Assembly: GCA_015068175.1 (NCBI GenBank)
Contig: SVLA01000049.1
Location: 1 to 12,490 of the forward strand
Length of the DNA: 12,490 bases
Reading direction: 5' to 3'
Source of the DNA: Oscillospiraceae bacterium
GTDB lineage: Bacteria; Bacillota_A; Clostridia; Oscillospirales; Oscillospiraceae
Shown here: positions 6,035-12,407 of the stretch, one piece after another
Numbering within the stretch: the stretch's first letter is position 1
Layout: every line of letters starts with the position of its first letter
Notes under the pieces: model-generated
What the model saw: the letters and a program-made list of their open reading frames with translations, nothing else
Told to the model about the DNA's origin: nothing
The model's database searches: none
Made by a program: the position numbers and the translations under genes

Positions 6035-6223
6035 TCAGATGGCCCGCTCAACCTTGTTGGAACGGAGGCATCTGGTACAAGCGTACACATGGCACGGAGT
6101 ACCGTTGACAATCGCCTTGACGCGCTTGACGTTGGGGCTCCAAGTACGGTTGGAACGTCTGTGGGAGTGGGAAACCTTAATGCCGAAGGTCACGCCCTTG
6201 CCACAATAATCACACTTAGCCAT
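6035..6223 (-). CDS. rpmB: Ribosomal protein bL28, zinc-ribbon form
   Basis: 62 residues, the typical length. bL28 is a small component of the 50S subunit near the E site. Seen: the family start MAKCDYCGKG, the basic SHSHRRSNRTWSPN (18-31) and KRVKAIVNG (33-41). Two CxxC pairs, C4/C7 and C49/C52, mark the zinc-binding C+ paralogue form. The ribosome site GGAGGTG stands 6 bases before ATG 6223. The gene is monocistronic between a strong promoter at 6283-6311 and a terminator at 5989-6015, and its mRNA would begin with a stable hairpin. Confidence 0.98.
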   Translation of the reverse strand: MAKCDYCGKGVTFGIKVSHSHRRSNRTWSPNVKRVKAIVNGTPCHVYACTRCLRSNKVERAI

Positions 6224-6259
6224 TCACTGCACCTCCTTCTCCATAAATGTGTCATAATC

Positions 6260-6277
6260 AGCGCCTTCGCAGGCGCT
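6260..6277 (-). promoter_or_regulatory. Hairpin at the 5' end of the rpmB mRNA
   Basis: AGCGCC and GGCGCT form a perfect 6-bp stem around a 6-base loop. With transcription starting about 7 bases after the -10 box (near 6276), the hairpin is at the extreme 5' end of the message. It could stabilise the mRNA or act in ribosomal-protein feedback; neither role can be shown here. Confidence 0.55.
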
Positions 6278-6282
6278 TTGAT

Positions 6283-6311
6283 ATGATAGCAGACTTTGCT
6301 GAAAAATGCAA
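6283..6311 (-). promoter_or_regulatory. Promoter of rpmB
   Basis: On the minus strand TTGCAT (6306-6311), a 17-base spacer and TATCAT (6283-6288) preceded by TGC. An A/T-rich stretch upstream (6312-6340) could act as an UP element. Confidence 0.78.
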
Positions 6312-6349
6312 GTGTTTTTTTAATAAAATTTCGATTTTTTAGAAAAGTG

Positions 6350-6378
6350 TTGCTATCTTGTAAAAGGGAAGGTATAAT
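6350..6378 (+). promoter_or_regulatory. Promoter of hprK and the genes behind it
   Basis: TTGCTA (6350-6355), a 17-base spacer and a perfect TATAAT (6373-6378). It is divergent from the rpmB promoter; both flank an A/T-rich block. No other promoter is evident before 9679, so it probably serves hprK, the pseudouridine synthase and the TIR-LRR gene. Confidence 0.75.
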
Positions 6379-6407
6379 AGGCTCAAAACCATGAGGGAGT
6401 GACGGCT

Positions 6408-7352
6408 ATGATCGACACCTATTCTGTCCCGCTGACCACTTTGGTGGAGGAATTCCGCCTGGAAGTGGCTTTTGCATCCTCGGATTATGACTCCGTCCGC
6501 CTGACGGTGGAGGACGTTGCCCGCCCCGGTCTGCAGCTCGCCGGCTATTTTGACCATTTCGAGCCTTTGCGCCTCCAGGTGGTGGGCAACGCGGAAATGA
6601 GCTATGTCCAGCGCCTGGACCCGGAGGAACGCCGCGTGGTCTTTGACCGCCTTTTCTCCTACCGTTTTCCGGCGCTGCTCATCGCCCGGAATATCCAGCC
6701 GGACGAAGAATGCCTGGCCATGGCCCGGAAGCATAACGTGACCCTCCTGCGGACCGCTGAGGCCACCTCGGCCATCATCACCGCCATCATCACCTACCTC
6801 ACCGCCGCCCTGGCCCCCCGCATCACCCGCCACGGCGTGTTGATGGAAGTCTACGGCGAGGGCCTGCTCCTCATCGGCGACAGCGGCATTGGTAAGAGTG
6901 AGACCGCCATCGAGCTTCTGAAGCGCGGCCACCGCCTCATTGCCGACGACGCCGTGGAGATCAAAAAAGTTTCCGGCAATTCCCTGGTGGGCACCGCCCC
7001 GGAACTGATCCGCAACTATGTGGAGCTGCGGGGCATCGGCATCATCAACGTGGCCCACCTGTTTGGTATGGGCGCCGTCAAGCTGGAAAACGAGATCAAC
7101 ATGGTGGTCAATATCGTCCCCTGGAACAATCACGAGGTCTATGACCGCCTGGGCCTGGAGGACCAGTTTATGGAGATCCTGGGCGTCCGCCTGCCCATGA
7201 ACACCATCCCCGTCACCCCGGGCCGGAACCTGGCGGTGATCCTGGAAGTGGCCGCCATGAATAACCGCCAGCGCCAGTTGGGATACAATTCCGCCCTGGA
7301 ATTCACCGAGCGCATCAACCGCCACTTTGACGAAAACGCGGGGAAGAAGTAA
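6408..7352 (+). CDS. hprK: HPr kinase/phosphorylase
   Basis: 314 residues, the usual length. HprK phosphorylates HPr on Ser46 with ATP or PPi, and the reverse reaction removes the phosphate. In low-GC Gram-positives P-Ser-HPr is the co-factor of CcpA in carbon catabolite control. Seen: an N-terminal domain (1-130), R141-H142-G143 at the start of the kinase core, the P-loop GDSGIGKS (157-164) with K163, catalytic-site Asp residues in LIADDAVEI (177-185), and the HprK signature ELRGIGIINV (206-215). The ATG at 6408 follows AGGGAG by 8 bases; an in-frame GTG at 6399 overlaps that site. The stop overlaps the start of the next gene by one base (TAATG), so the two are translationally coupled. Control of the nearby glycoside hydrolases through HPr is plausible but not shown. 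Confidence 0.97.
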   Translation: MIDTYSVPLTTLVEEFRLEVAFASSDYDSVRLTVEDVARPGLQLAGYFDHFEPLRLQVVGNAEMSYVQRLDPEERRVVFDRLFSYRFPALLIARNIQPDEECLAMARKHNVTLLRTAEATSAIITAIITYLTAALAPRITRHGVLMEVYGEGLLLIGDSGIGKSETAIELLKRGHRLIADDAVEIKKVSGNSLVGTAPELIRNYVELRGIGIINVAHLFGMGAVKLENEINMVVNIVPWNNHEVYDRLGLEDQFMEILGVRLPMNTIPVTPGRNLAVILEVAAMNNRQRQLGYNSALEFTERINRHFDENAGKK

Positions 7353-8317
7353 TGAAAGAGATCACCATCGGCCCCAATGATGCCGGCCAGCGCCTGGACC
7401 GCTTCCTGGCCAAAGCCGTGCCGCTTCTGCCGGCCTCCCTGGCCCAGAAGTACATCCGCCTCAAGCGCATCAAGCTGGGGGGCAAGCGGGTGGAGCGGGA
7501 TACCCGCCTCCAGGCAGGAGACGTTCTGCAGCTATATATCAATGACGAATTCTTCGACAAGCCCCGGGAGGACAATGCCTACCTGACGGTAGCCACCCCC
7601 AAACTGACCATCGTCTACGAGGATGAGCATATCCTCCTGGTGGATAAGCGTCCCGGTCTGGCTGTCCATCCCCATGACGGCGCGGAATACGGCCGCACCC
7701 TCATCGACCATATCCAATCTTACCTCTATCAAAAACGGGAATGGCGTCCCCGGGAGGAGCATTCTTTCACCCCGGCGCTGTGCAACCGCATCGACCGCAA
7801 TACCGGCGGCATCGTCATCGCCGCCAAGACGGCCGAAGCGCTGCGGGTCATGAACCAAAAGATCAAGGACCGGGAGCTGGACAAGCGGTATCTTGCCATC
7901 GTGGAAGGCACCCCCCGGCAAAAGAAAGGCACCCTGAAGGGATATTTGTTCAAGGATGCTAAGAAAAACCGGGTGTTCGTCACCGATACACCCCAAACCG
8001 GCGCCAAGACCTGCCAAACCAATTACAAGGTCCTGGCCAGCAGTAACGGCCTGTCCCTGGTGGAATGCGAACTGATTACCGGCCGTACCCACCAGATCCG
8101 CGCCCAGTTCGCCCACGCCGGCCATCCGCTGCTGGGCGACGGCAAATACGGCAAGCTGGATAAGCGCTTCGACCGCAATTACCAGGCCCTCTATTCTTAT
8201 AAACTGACCTTCGGTTTCTCCACGGAAGCCGGCGCCCTGGAATACCTCAACGGCCGGTCCTTCCGGGTGGAAAAAGTGGACTTTGTGGAAGAATATTTCC
8301 CCGGCACCAAAATCTGA
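7352..8317 (+). CDS. RluA-family pseudouridine synthase
   Basis: 321 residues. An N-terminal S4 RNA-binding domain (about 13-62, with QRLDRFLAKAVP) is followed by the RluA/RluC/RluD catalytic domain. Seen: catalytic D148 in NRIDRNTGG (145-153, the HRLDxxTSG motif with H to N and S to G changes), VDKRPGLAVHP (97-107), ELDKRYLAIVEG (175-186), and TGRTHQIR (243-250) with GHPLLGDGKYG (257-267). The enzyme converts uridine to pseudouridine in rRNA or another RNA; the target cannot be told from sequence. The start overlaps the hprK stop by one base, with GGGGA-like sequence before it. The TIR-LRR gene follows after 21 bases. Confidence 0.94.
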   Translation: MKEITIGPNDAGQRLDRFLAKAVPLLPASLAQKYIRLKRIKLGGKRVERDTRLQAGDVLQLYINDEFFDKPREDNAYLTVATPKLTIVYEDEHILLVDKRPGLAVHPHDGAEYGRTLIDHIQSYLYQKREWRPREEHSFTPALCNRIDRNTGGIVIAAKTAEALRVMNQKIKDRELDKRYLAIVEGTPRQKKGTLKGYLFKDAKKNRVFVTDTPQTGAKTCQTNYKVLASSNGLSLVECELITGRTHQIRAQFAHAGHPLLGDGKYGKLDKRFDRNYQALYSYKLTFGFSTEAGALEYLNGRSFRVEKVDFVEEYFPGTKI

Positions 8318-8338
8318 TTGCAGAAGGAGTTCGTGCGT

Positions 8339-9679
8339 ATGGATGCGCCCGTGGCATACCAGGGAAAAGAACCTTATATCTTCATCAGCTATGCCCATAA
8401 AAATGCGGATGCGGTACTGCATCTTGTCGGATGTCTGCAGTCTCGCGGATTCCGTATTTGGTACGATGCCGGTATCGAAGCCGGAACGGAGTGGCCGGAG
8501 TATATCGCGGAGCACCTGAGCGGATCGGCCTGCGTTGTGGCCTTTGTCACGAAGGAATTTGTGGCATCCTGGAATTGCAAACGTGAGATCACCTTTGCCC
8601 AGGAGCTGGATAAGCCGGTGCTGAGTATCTATCTTGAGGACGTAGAGATGCCCATGGGTCTGCGTATGCAGCTTGGCAGCAATCAGTCCGTATTCCGCAG
8701 CCGCCACAAGAGTGAGGAGAGCTTTCTGAGCGCCCTGATGGCCGCCGGGATCCTGAAGGACGCAAACAATATCCGTGAATTTGATATTGAAGGCCATGTG
8801 CTGAAAGCATACCATGGCAAAGATCCAGCAGCCACCGTTCCCGAAGGGGTGGAGATCATTGGGGAGAAAGCCTTTGCGGACAGCGACTCCCTGATGGAAG
8901 TCCGTTTCCCCGGAAGTTTGCGTAAGATCGGTGCCGGTGCCTTTGAAGGATGCAGGGTCCTGAAGGAAGTCACCGTTATGGACGGCCTTGAAACCATTGA
9001 AGAAGGCGCCTTCTCTCAATGTGTGGTCCTGGAGCGGATCCATATTCCTGACTCTGTCAAAAGCATCGGAAAAACCGCCTTCGGTGATTGCGAAGGCTTG
9101 CTGGAGATCGCCTTCCCGGATGGGCTGGACATGTTGGCTGACGGGGTGATGGTCGGCTGCAGAAAGCTGGAAAAGGTCTTTATTCCAAACAGCGTGACCC
9201 AGATCGGCGGAAGCGCTTTTTGCGGATGCGAAAAGCTGAAAGAAATCCAGATCCCCGGCAGTGTGACCCGGATCGGATGGCTGGCCTTTAATCATTGTGA
9301 AAGCCTGCGGGAGATCACGGTACCTTCGGGGGTGAAAAAGATCGCCCGGGGGACATTTCACCGTTGTATCGAGCTGCGCCGGGTGGTATTGGAAGAAGGC
9401 GTAGAGGTCATAGAAAATAACGCCTTCGAACAATGTACACGTCTGAAGGATGTGGTCCTGCCGGATAGCTTGCGGGAGATCTGTGACGAAGCATTCAAAA
9501 CATGCGAAGCGCTGCAAACCATTCGTATCCCACCCAACGTGACATGGATCGGTACCCAGGTGTTTTATGGCTGCGAAAGCCTGGAAACGCTGATCCTCTG
9601 TAAGCGCGCAGGGGCAAAGATCAAAGAAAAGGTCCTGAAGGGGAAAGCGCTTCAAAGGGTATTGCAGCCCCTTTTTTGA
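8339..9679 (+). CDS. TIR-domain protein fused to BspA-type leucine-rich repeats (TIR-LRR)
   Basis: 446 residues in two parts. Residues 11-120 are a TIR domain: YIFISYAH (13-20), FRIWYDAGIEAGTEWPEYI (38-56), CVVAFVTKEFVASWNCKREI (65-84) and VLSIYLEDVEMP (94-105). E83 in SWNCKRE sits where NAD-cleaving TIR domains carry the catalytic Glu, so NADase or signal-nucleotide synthesis is possible but not shown. Residues 167-419 are eleven exact 23-residue LRR_5/BspA units of the form IPxSVTxIGxxAFxGCxxLxEIx, ending in a short basic tail. There is no signal peptide or membrane segment, so a cytoplasmic location is inferred. The ATG at 8339 has AAGGAG 9 bases upstream; the frame stays open from a TTG at 8318. 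It lies 21 bases behind the pseudouridine synthase and probably shares its transcript. Third codon positions look more A/T-rich than in the two preceding genes, which suggests later acquisition. Function unknown; anti-phage sensing is a hypothesis. Confidence 0.9.
   Translation: MDAPVAYQGKEPYIFISYAHKNADAVLHLVGCLQSRGFRIWYDAGIEAGTEWPEYIAEHLSGSACVVAFVTKEFVASWNCKREITFAQELDKPVLSIYLEDVEMPMGLRMQLGSNQSVFRSRHKSEESFLSALMAAGILKDANNIREFDIEGHVLKAYHGKDPAATVPEGVEIIGEKAFADSDSLMEVRFPGSLRKIGAGAFEGCRVLKEVTVMDGLETIEEGAFSQCVVLERIHIPDSVKSIGKTAFGDCEGLLEIAFPDGLDMLADGVMVGCRKLEKVFIPNSVTQIGGSAFCGCEKLKEIQIPGSVTRIGWLAFNHCESLREITVPSGVKKIARGTFHRCIELRRVVLEEGVEVIENNAFEQCTRLKDVVLPDSLREICDEAFKTCEALQTIRIPPNVTWIGTQVFYGCESLETLILCKRAGAKIKEKVLKGKALQRVLQPLF
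8837..9595 (+). repeat. Eleven 69-bp coding repeats (23-residue BspA LRR units)
   Basis: Units start at residues 167, 190, 213, 236, 259, 282, 305, 328, 351, 374 and 397 without a single insertion or deletion. The DNA copies are well diverged, so this is an old protein repeat, not a recent tandem duplication. The invariant positions are the I-P-x-x-V core, I-G, A-F and a Cys near position 16 of most units. Confidence 0.9.
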
Positions 9680-9704
9680 TATAGTAATATTTATATAGTA
9701 TGTT

Positions 9705-9732
9705 GCCGCCGCACCCCTCCGGGTGCGGCGGC
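9705..9732. terminator. 12-bp GC hairpin between convergent genes, no clear U-tract
   Basis: GCCGCCGCACCC (9705-9716) pairs perfectly with 9721-9732 around a CTCC loop, between the ends of the TIR-LRR gene (9679) and dpaB (9739). Neither strand has a run of T after the stem, though the minus strand enters a very A/T-rich stretch (9679-9703). It probably ends transcription from both sides, but it is an atypical terminator. Confidence 0.55.
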
Positions 9733-9738
9733 TGATCG

Positions 9739-10302
9739 TTACCTATAAAGCACAGGCTGTATCTGTATACCCTTGGCCGCCGCCTCCACCGTTTCCCGGA
9801 GCTGCCCAAAGTCCGCCACCAATGACGACGGCTTTCCTGCGGGATCATCCTGGCCAAAGGGGACGAAATAATAATGCCGCCGGTTCAGCAATCGCCCGAT
9901 ATTCTCCGCCGCACCGGCCAGACCGTCGTTGGTGGAAATGGCGATGACCACCGGCCGCCCGTTCCGCAGATGGCTTTTGGCCGCCATGGTCACCGGCGTG
10001 TCGGCAATGCCGTGGGCCAGCTTCGCCAGGGTGTTTCCGGTACATGGCGCAATGACCAATACATCCAGTAACCCTTTGGGGCCGATGGGCTCCACCTGGG
10101 CCAGTGTGTGCAGCGGATCTGCGCCGCAGATGTCCGCCACCCGCCGGATATGTTCCTGGGCCGTTCCGAACCGGGTGTCGGTGCCGTAGGCGGCAGGGGA
10201 GAAGATGGGCAGAAGCTGATGATCCTTTGCCAGCGCTTCCATAAATGGAAAAACCTTCCCAAATGTACAAAATGAGCCGCAAAGGGCAAAACCGATCTTC
10301 AT
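9739..10302 (-). CDS. dpaB: Dipicolinate synthase subunit B
   Basis: 187 residues, similar in length to SpoVFB of Bacillus subtilis. With DpaA it makes dipicolinic acid, the Ca-chelated small molecule of the spore core, from a lysine-pathway dihydrodipicolinate intermediate in the mother cell. It has a flavoprotein-like fold: MKIGFALCGSFCTFGKVFP (1-19), VLVIAPCTGNTLAKLAHGIA (81-100), DTPVTMAAKSHLRN (101-114), RPVVIAISTNDGLAGAAENI (116-135) and YYFVPFGQDDPAGKPSSLVA (144-163). The start at 10302 has GGAAG 7 bases upstream and is separated from the dpaA stop by one base, so the two form one operon. The longer frame from 10323 would overlap dpaA. Confidence 0.96.
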   Translation of the reverse strand: MKIGFALCGSFCTFGKVFPFMEALAKDHQLLPIFSPAAYGTDTRFGTAQEHIRRVADICGADPLHTLAQVEPIGPKGLLDVLVIAPCTGNTLAKLAHGIADTPVTMAAKSHLRNGRPVVIAISTNDGLAGAAENIGRLLNRRHYYFVPFGQDDPAGKPSSLVADFGQLRETVEAAAKGIQIQPVLYR

Positions 10303-10303
10303 T

Positions 10304-11065
10304 TCAGATCTTCCTTTCCGCAATCAGCCGGATCACCGTCCGGGCAATGAGCTGACCCGATGCCGCCGGCGTCAGCCGCCCCGGCAATCCCCGGCCGTCG
10401 ATGACGTTATCCCCGGCGATCCCCGGCACAGACGCCAGCTCGATCATGATGCAATCTTTCCTGCAATATTTCAGCCGCTGCTCCTCCAATACCATCTCCG
10501 GCGCGGTGTTGAAGATCACCTGATAACCGGCCAGACTGTGGCGCATGGCGGCAGGATCCTCTGCGCCGTAATCCAGGGCCCGGAGAATATCCCGGTCCGC
10601 AGCCTTCCGGGCAGCCACCGTCACTTGAGCGCCCATGGATTTGAGTAACCGGGCCAGACTTTTTCCGATCCGCCCCCAGCCGATGACCAGCATGGGACAC
10701 CCGGCAAAAGTGGTATCCAAATGCTGAGCCGCGATCCGGACGGCACCATCGGCCGTGATGGCCCCGTTACGCGCCTGATATTGTCCGTCCTGAAGAAGGT
10801 CCGCCTTTTTGTACCCGGCCAGCATGGGATGGTCCAGCTTTCCGCCGATCACCGTGACCCCCTCCGGCAGATCCGCCAAAATATGTTCCAGGATCCCACC
10901 GCCCCGGATCCGTCCGTCTTTTTCAAAAGACGGTACCGGCAGCAGCAAATGGGTCACCTCCGGTCCTGCCACATCGGTCACGGCGATACCGTTGGCGGCC
11001 AGAGTGCGGCAGGCGTATCGCAGTACCGGCGACCGTCCGGCCACATACAATAGTGTATTTGACAT
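10304..11065 (-). CDS. dpaA: Dipicolinate synthase subunit A
   Basis: 253 residues, somewhat shorter than the roughly 297 of Bacillus subtilis SpoVFA, mostly in the N-terminal half. Seen: an N-terminal Rossmann-like domain (MSNTLLYVAGRSPVLRYACR, 1-20), a second nucleotide-binding domain with GWGRIGKSLARLLKSMGAQV (129-148) whose GxGxxG motif is complete, VIFNTAPEMVL (183-193), and the family C-terminus MIELASVPG (207-215) and GLPGRLTPAASGQLIARTVI (226-245). It acts with DpaB to form dipicolinate during late sporulation. The ATG at 11065 follows GGGGG by 7 bases; an alternative ATG at 11072 is in another frame. The upstream SigK-like promoter (11086-11113) fits mother-cell expression. Confidence 0.95.
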   Translation of the reverse strand: MSNTLLYVAGRSPVLRYACRTLAANGIAVTDVAGPEVTHLLLPVPSFEKDGRIRGGGILEHILADLPEGVTVIGGKLDHPMLAGYKKADLLQDGQYQARNGAITADGAVRIAAQHLDTTFAGCPMLVIGWGRIGKSLARLLKSMGAQVTVAARKAADRDILRALDYGAEDPAAMRHSLAGYQVIFNTAPEMVLEEQRLKYCRKDCIMIELASVPGIAGDNVIDGRGLPGRLTPAASGQLIARTVIRLIAERKI

Positions 11066-11085
11066 CTTGCATCCCCCTTTCAAGC

Positions 11086-11113
11086 CAGAATATGCACATT
11101 GCTCTGCCGATGT
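11086..11113 (-). promoter_or_regulatory. SigK-like promoter of dpaAB
   Basis: On the minus strand AC (11113-11112), exactly 17 bases, then CATATTCTG (11094-11086). The SigK consensus is AC-N17-CATAnnnTA, so only the last base differs. Transcription would start near 11079, giving a leader of about 15 nt. Bacillus subtilis spoVF is SigK-dependent, which supports the reading. No convincing SigA promoter is seen for this direction. Confidence 0.65.
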
Positions 11114-11115
11114 GC

Positions 11116-11143
11116 TTGATTTTTTCCCGGGAATCTGTATAAT
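11116..11143 (+). promoter_or_regulatory. SigA promoter of the DUF4364 gene
   Basis: TTGATT (11116-11121), a 16-base spacer and a perfect TATAAT (11138-11143). The ribosome site AAGAGGTGG follows at 11151. Its -35 box lies next to the -35 of the divergent SigK-like promoter. Confidence 0.75.
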
Positions 11144-11163
11144 ACAATGTAAGAGGTGGTTAC

Positions 11164-11706
11164 ATGCAACGACTTGGATTTATTCACGATATGATGGACG
11201 TCAAGGTGCTGATCCTGTTTGTCACAGCCCGGGCCCATTACCCCATGACCAGCCAGGAGATCTATGAGCTGTGCTATCAGGACGATTGCCTGAGTTATTT
11301 TGATGTCTGCACTGCCATTCCGGAAATGGTGGCCTCCGGCCATTTGCAGGAAACGGAGGAAGGGAAGTATGCCATTACCGACAAGGGCCGCACCGACGGT
11401 GAACTGACTGCCGACTCCATTGCCTTCACAGTCAAGCAGCGGGCGGAGAATGCGGTGGCCCGGTTCAACCGGCAGATCCGCCGCAGCAGCTTTGTCAAGA
11501 CCCAGGTGGTCCCCCGAGATACCGGTGATTTTTCCGTCATCATGTCCCTGGACGACGAGCTTGGCACGCTGATGACTCTGGAACTGTTCGCCCCCGATCA
11601 GCGCCAGGCGGTCCGCCTGTCCCGGCTGTTTGAAGAAAAAGCGGAGATGGTCTACAATATGACCATGACCGTTCTGCTGGATGACGAGGAAGAGGAGGAA
11701 ATCTGA
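11164..11706 (+). CDS. DUF4364 family protein
   Basis: 180 residues. The family is a conserved Clostridia protein of unknown function. The N-terminal half looks like a winged helix-turn-helix: VKVLILFVTAR (13-23), PMTSQEIYELCYQDDCLSYF (27-46), AIPEMVASGHL (51-61) and a wing EEGKYAITDKG (65-75). The C-terminal half (about 108-172) reads as a small alpha/beta domain, and the protein ends in an acidic tail DDEEEEE (173-179). Regulation of transcription is likely from the HTH but has no shown target. The ATG at 11164 has GAGGTGG upstream at good distance. hpf follows with its own promoter. Confidence 0.9.
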   Translation: MQRLGFIHDMMDVKVLILFVTARAHYPMTSQEIYELCYQDDCLSYFDVCTAIPEMVASGHLQETEEGKYAITDKGRTDGELTADSIAFTVKQRAENAVARFNRQIRRSSFVKTQVVPRDTGDFSVIMSLDDELGTLMTLELFAPDQRQAVRLSRLFEEKAEMVYNMTMTVLLDDEEEEEI

Positions 11707-11725
11707 CCTTTTTGACCAGGACCCC

Positions 11726-11754
11726 TTGCCGAATGGGCAAAATCATGCTATAGT
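11726..11754 (+). promoter_or_regulatory. Promoter of hpf
   Basis: TTGCCG (11726-11731), a 17-base spacer and TATAGT (11749-11754) preceded by TGC, an extended -10. A small inverted repeat TTGCC-GAATG-GGCAA (11726-11740) overlaps the -35 and could be an operator or chance. Confidence 0.65.
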
Positions 11755-11761
11755 ATAAATA

Positions 11762-11777
11762 CACCGAAAGATCGGTG
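11762..11777 (+). promoter_or_regulatory. Hairpin at the 5' end of the hpf mRNA
   Basis: CACCGA-AAGA-TCGGTG gives a 6-bp stem right at the predicted transcript start (about 11761) and just before the AAAGGAG at 11783-11789. It leaves the ribosome site free. Its role is unknown. Confidence 0.5.
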
Positions 11778-11798
11778 AAACGAAAGGAGCTGCCGCTT

Positions 11799-12335
11799 AT
11801 GAAATTCCAGTTTAGTGAAAAGAAAGTCCGCCTGCCCGGTAATGTCCATGCTTATGCCGAGAAAAAGGTAATGAAGCTGGCGCGGTATTTTGAGGAGGAT
11901 GCGGAAGCACTTGTCGTATTTTCTGTAGAGAAGAACCGGAACAATGTGGAACTCACCGTTCACGGTGCAGGTACCTGGTTCCGGGCCCACGAAAGCACTT
12001 CCGATATGTTTGCCTCCATCGATGCCGCCGTTGGTACCATCGAAGGCCAGATCCGCAAGAACAAGACCCGCCTGGCCCGCCGCCTGCGCCAGGATGCCTT
12101 CTCCCGCAGTGTGGAAGAGACCTCCTTTGTGAATGAAGAGGCGGAGGATGATCTGAGCATCGTCAAGATGAAGAGCTTCTATTTCAAGCCCATGAGCCGT
12201 GAAGAAGCAGTCCTGCAGATGAATCTGCTGGAGCATAACTTCTTTGCCTTCCGTGATGAGGATAACGGCGGCCACTTCGCTGTTGTATACCGCCGCAACG
12301 ACGGCGGCTACGGCCTGATCGAAGACGTGGGCTGA
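11799..12335 (+). CDS. hpf: Ribosome hibernation promoting factor, long form
   Basis: 178 residues, typical of the long HPF (YvyD type) that dimerises 70S ribosomes into inactive 100S particles in stationary phase. Seen: the N-terminal S30AE/YfiA domain (1 to about 100) with KKVRLPGNVHAYAEKKVMKL (8-27) and SIDAAVGTIEGQIRKNKTRL (73-92), a charged linker (101-120), and the C-terminal dimerisation domain with VKMKSFYFKPMSREEAVLQM (122-141) and EHNFFAFRDEDNGGHFAVVY (145-164). The start at 11799 follows AAAGGAG by 9 bases and gives the family N-terminus MKFQFSEKK; an in-frame GTG at 11775 falls inside the leader hairpin. The gene is a single unit with its own promoter and terminator. Confidence 0.96.
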   Translation: MKFQFSEKKVRLPGNVHAYAEKKVMKLARYFEEDAEALVVFSVEKNRNNVELTVHGAGTWFRAHESTSDMFASIDAAVGTIEGQIRKNKTRLARRLRQDAFSRSVEETSFVNEEAEDDLSIVKMKSFYFKPMSREEAVLQMNLLEHNFFAFRDEDNGGHFAVVYRRNDGGYGLIEDVG

Positions 12336-12351
12336 TCCCTGAACCGAACCC

Positions 12352-12384
12352 TTCGGGGCCTCCTTGGAGGCCCCGAAATTTTTT
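12352..12384 (+). terminator. Rho-independent terminator of hpf
   Basis: TTCGGGGCCTCC (12352-12363) is fully complementary to 12366-12377; allowing for a realistic loop, about 10 bp of stem form, followed by six T (12379-12384). Confidence 0.95.
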
Positions 12385-12407
12385 GTCAAAAAAAAGAAAA
12401 ATAGTAC

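Noticed and set aside
6339..7325. Minus-strand 328-codon frame opposite hprK, and the similar 313-codon frame opposite thyA (2655-3596)
   Set aside because: Both are complements of genes with diagnostic catalytic motifs and themselves show no recognisable domain or ribosome site.
8339..8698. Assignment of the TIR domain to Thoeris ThsB
   Set aside because: No ThsA-like SLOG/SIR2 or macro-domain effector gene is adjacent, and the fused LRR is not part of Thoeris.
8837..9595. Regular 69-bp spacing considered as a CRISPR or tandem DNA repeat array
   Set aside because: DNA copies are strongly diverged, the frame is open throughout and the period is exactly 23 codons; it is a protein repeat.
7532..9655. 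707-codon open frame on the minus strand across the pseudouridine synthase and TIR-LRR genes
   Set aside because: It has no ribosome site at its start, low-complexity His/Gln/Phe-rich composition and a periodicity copied from the 69-bp LRR repeats on the other strand. It is an antisense shadow.
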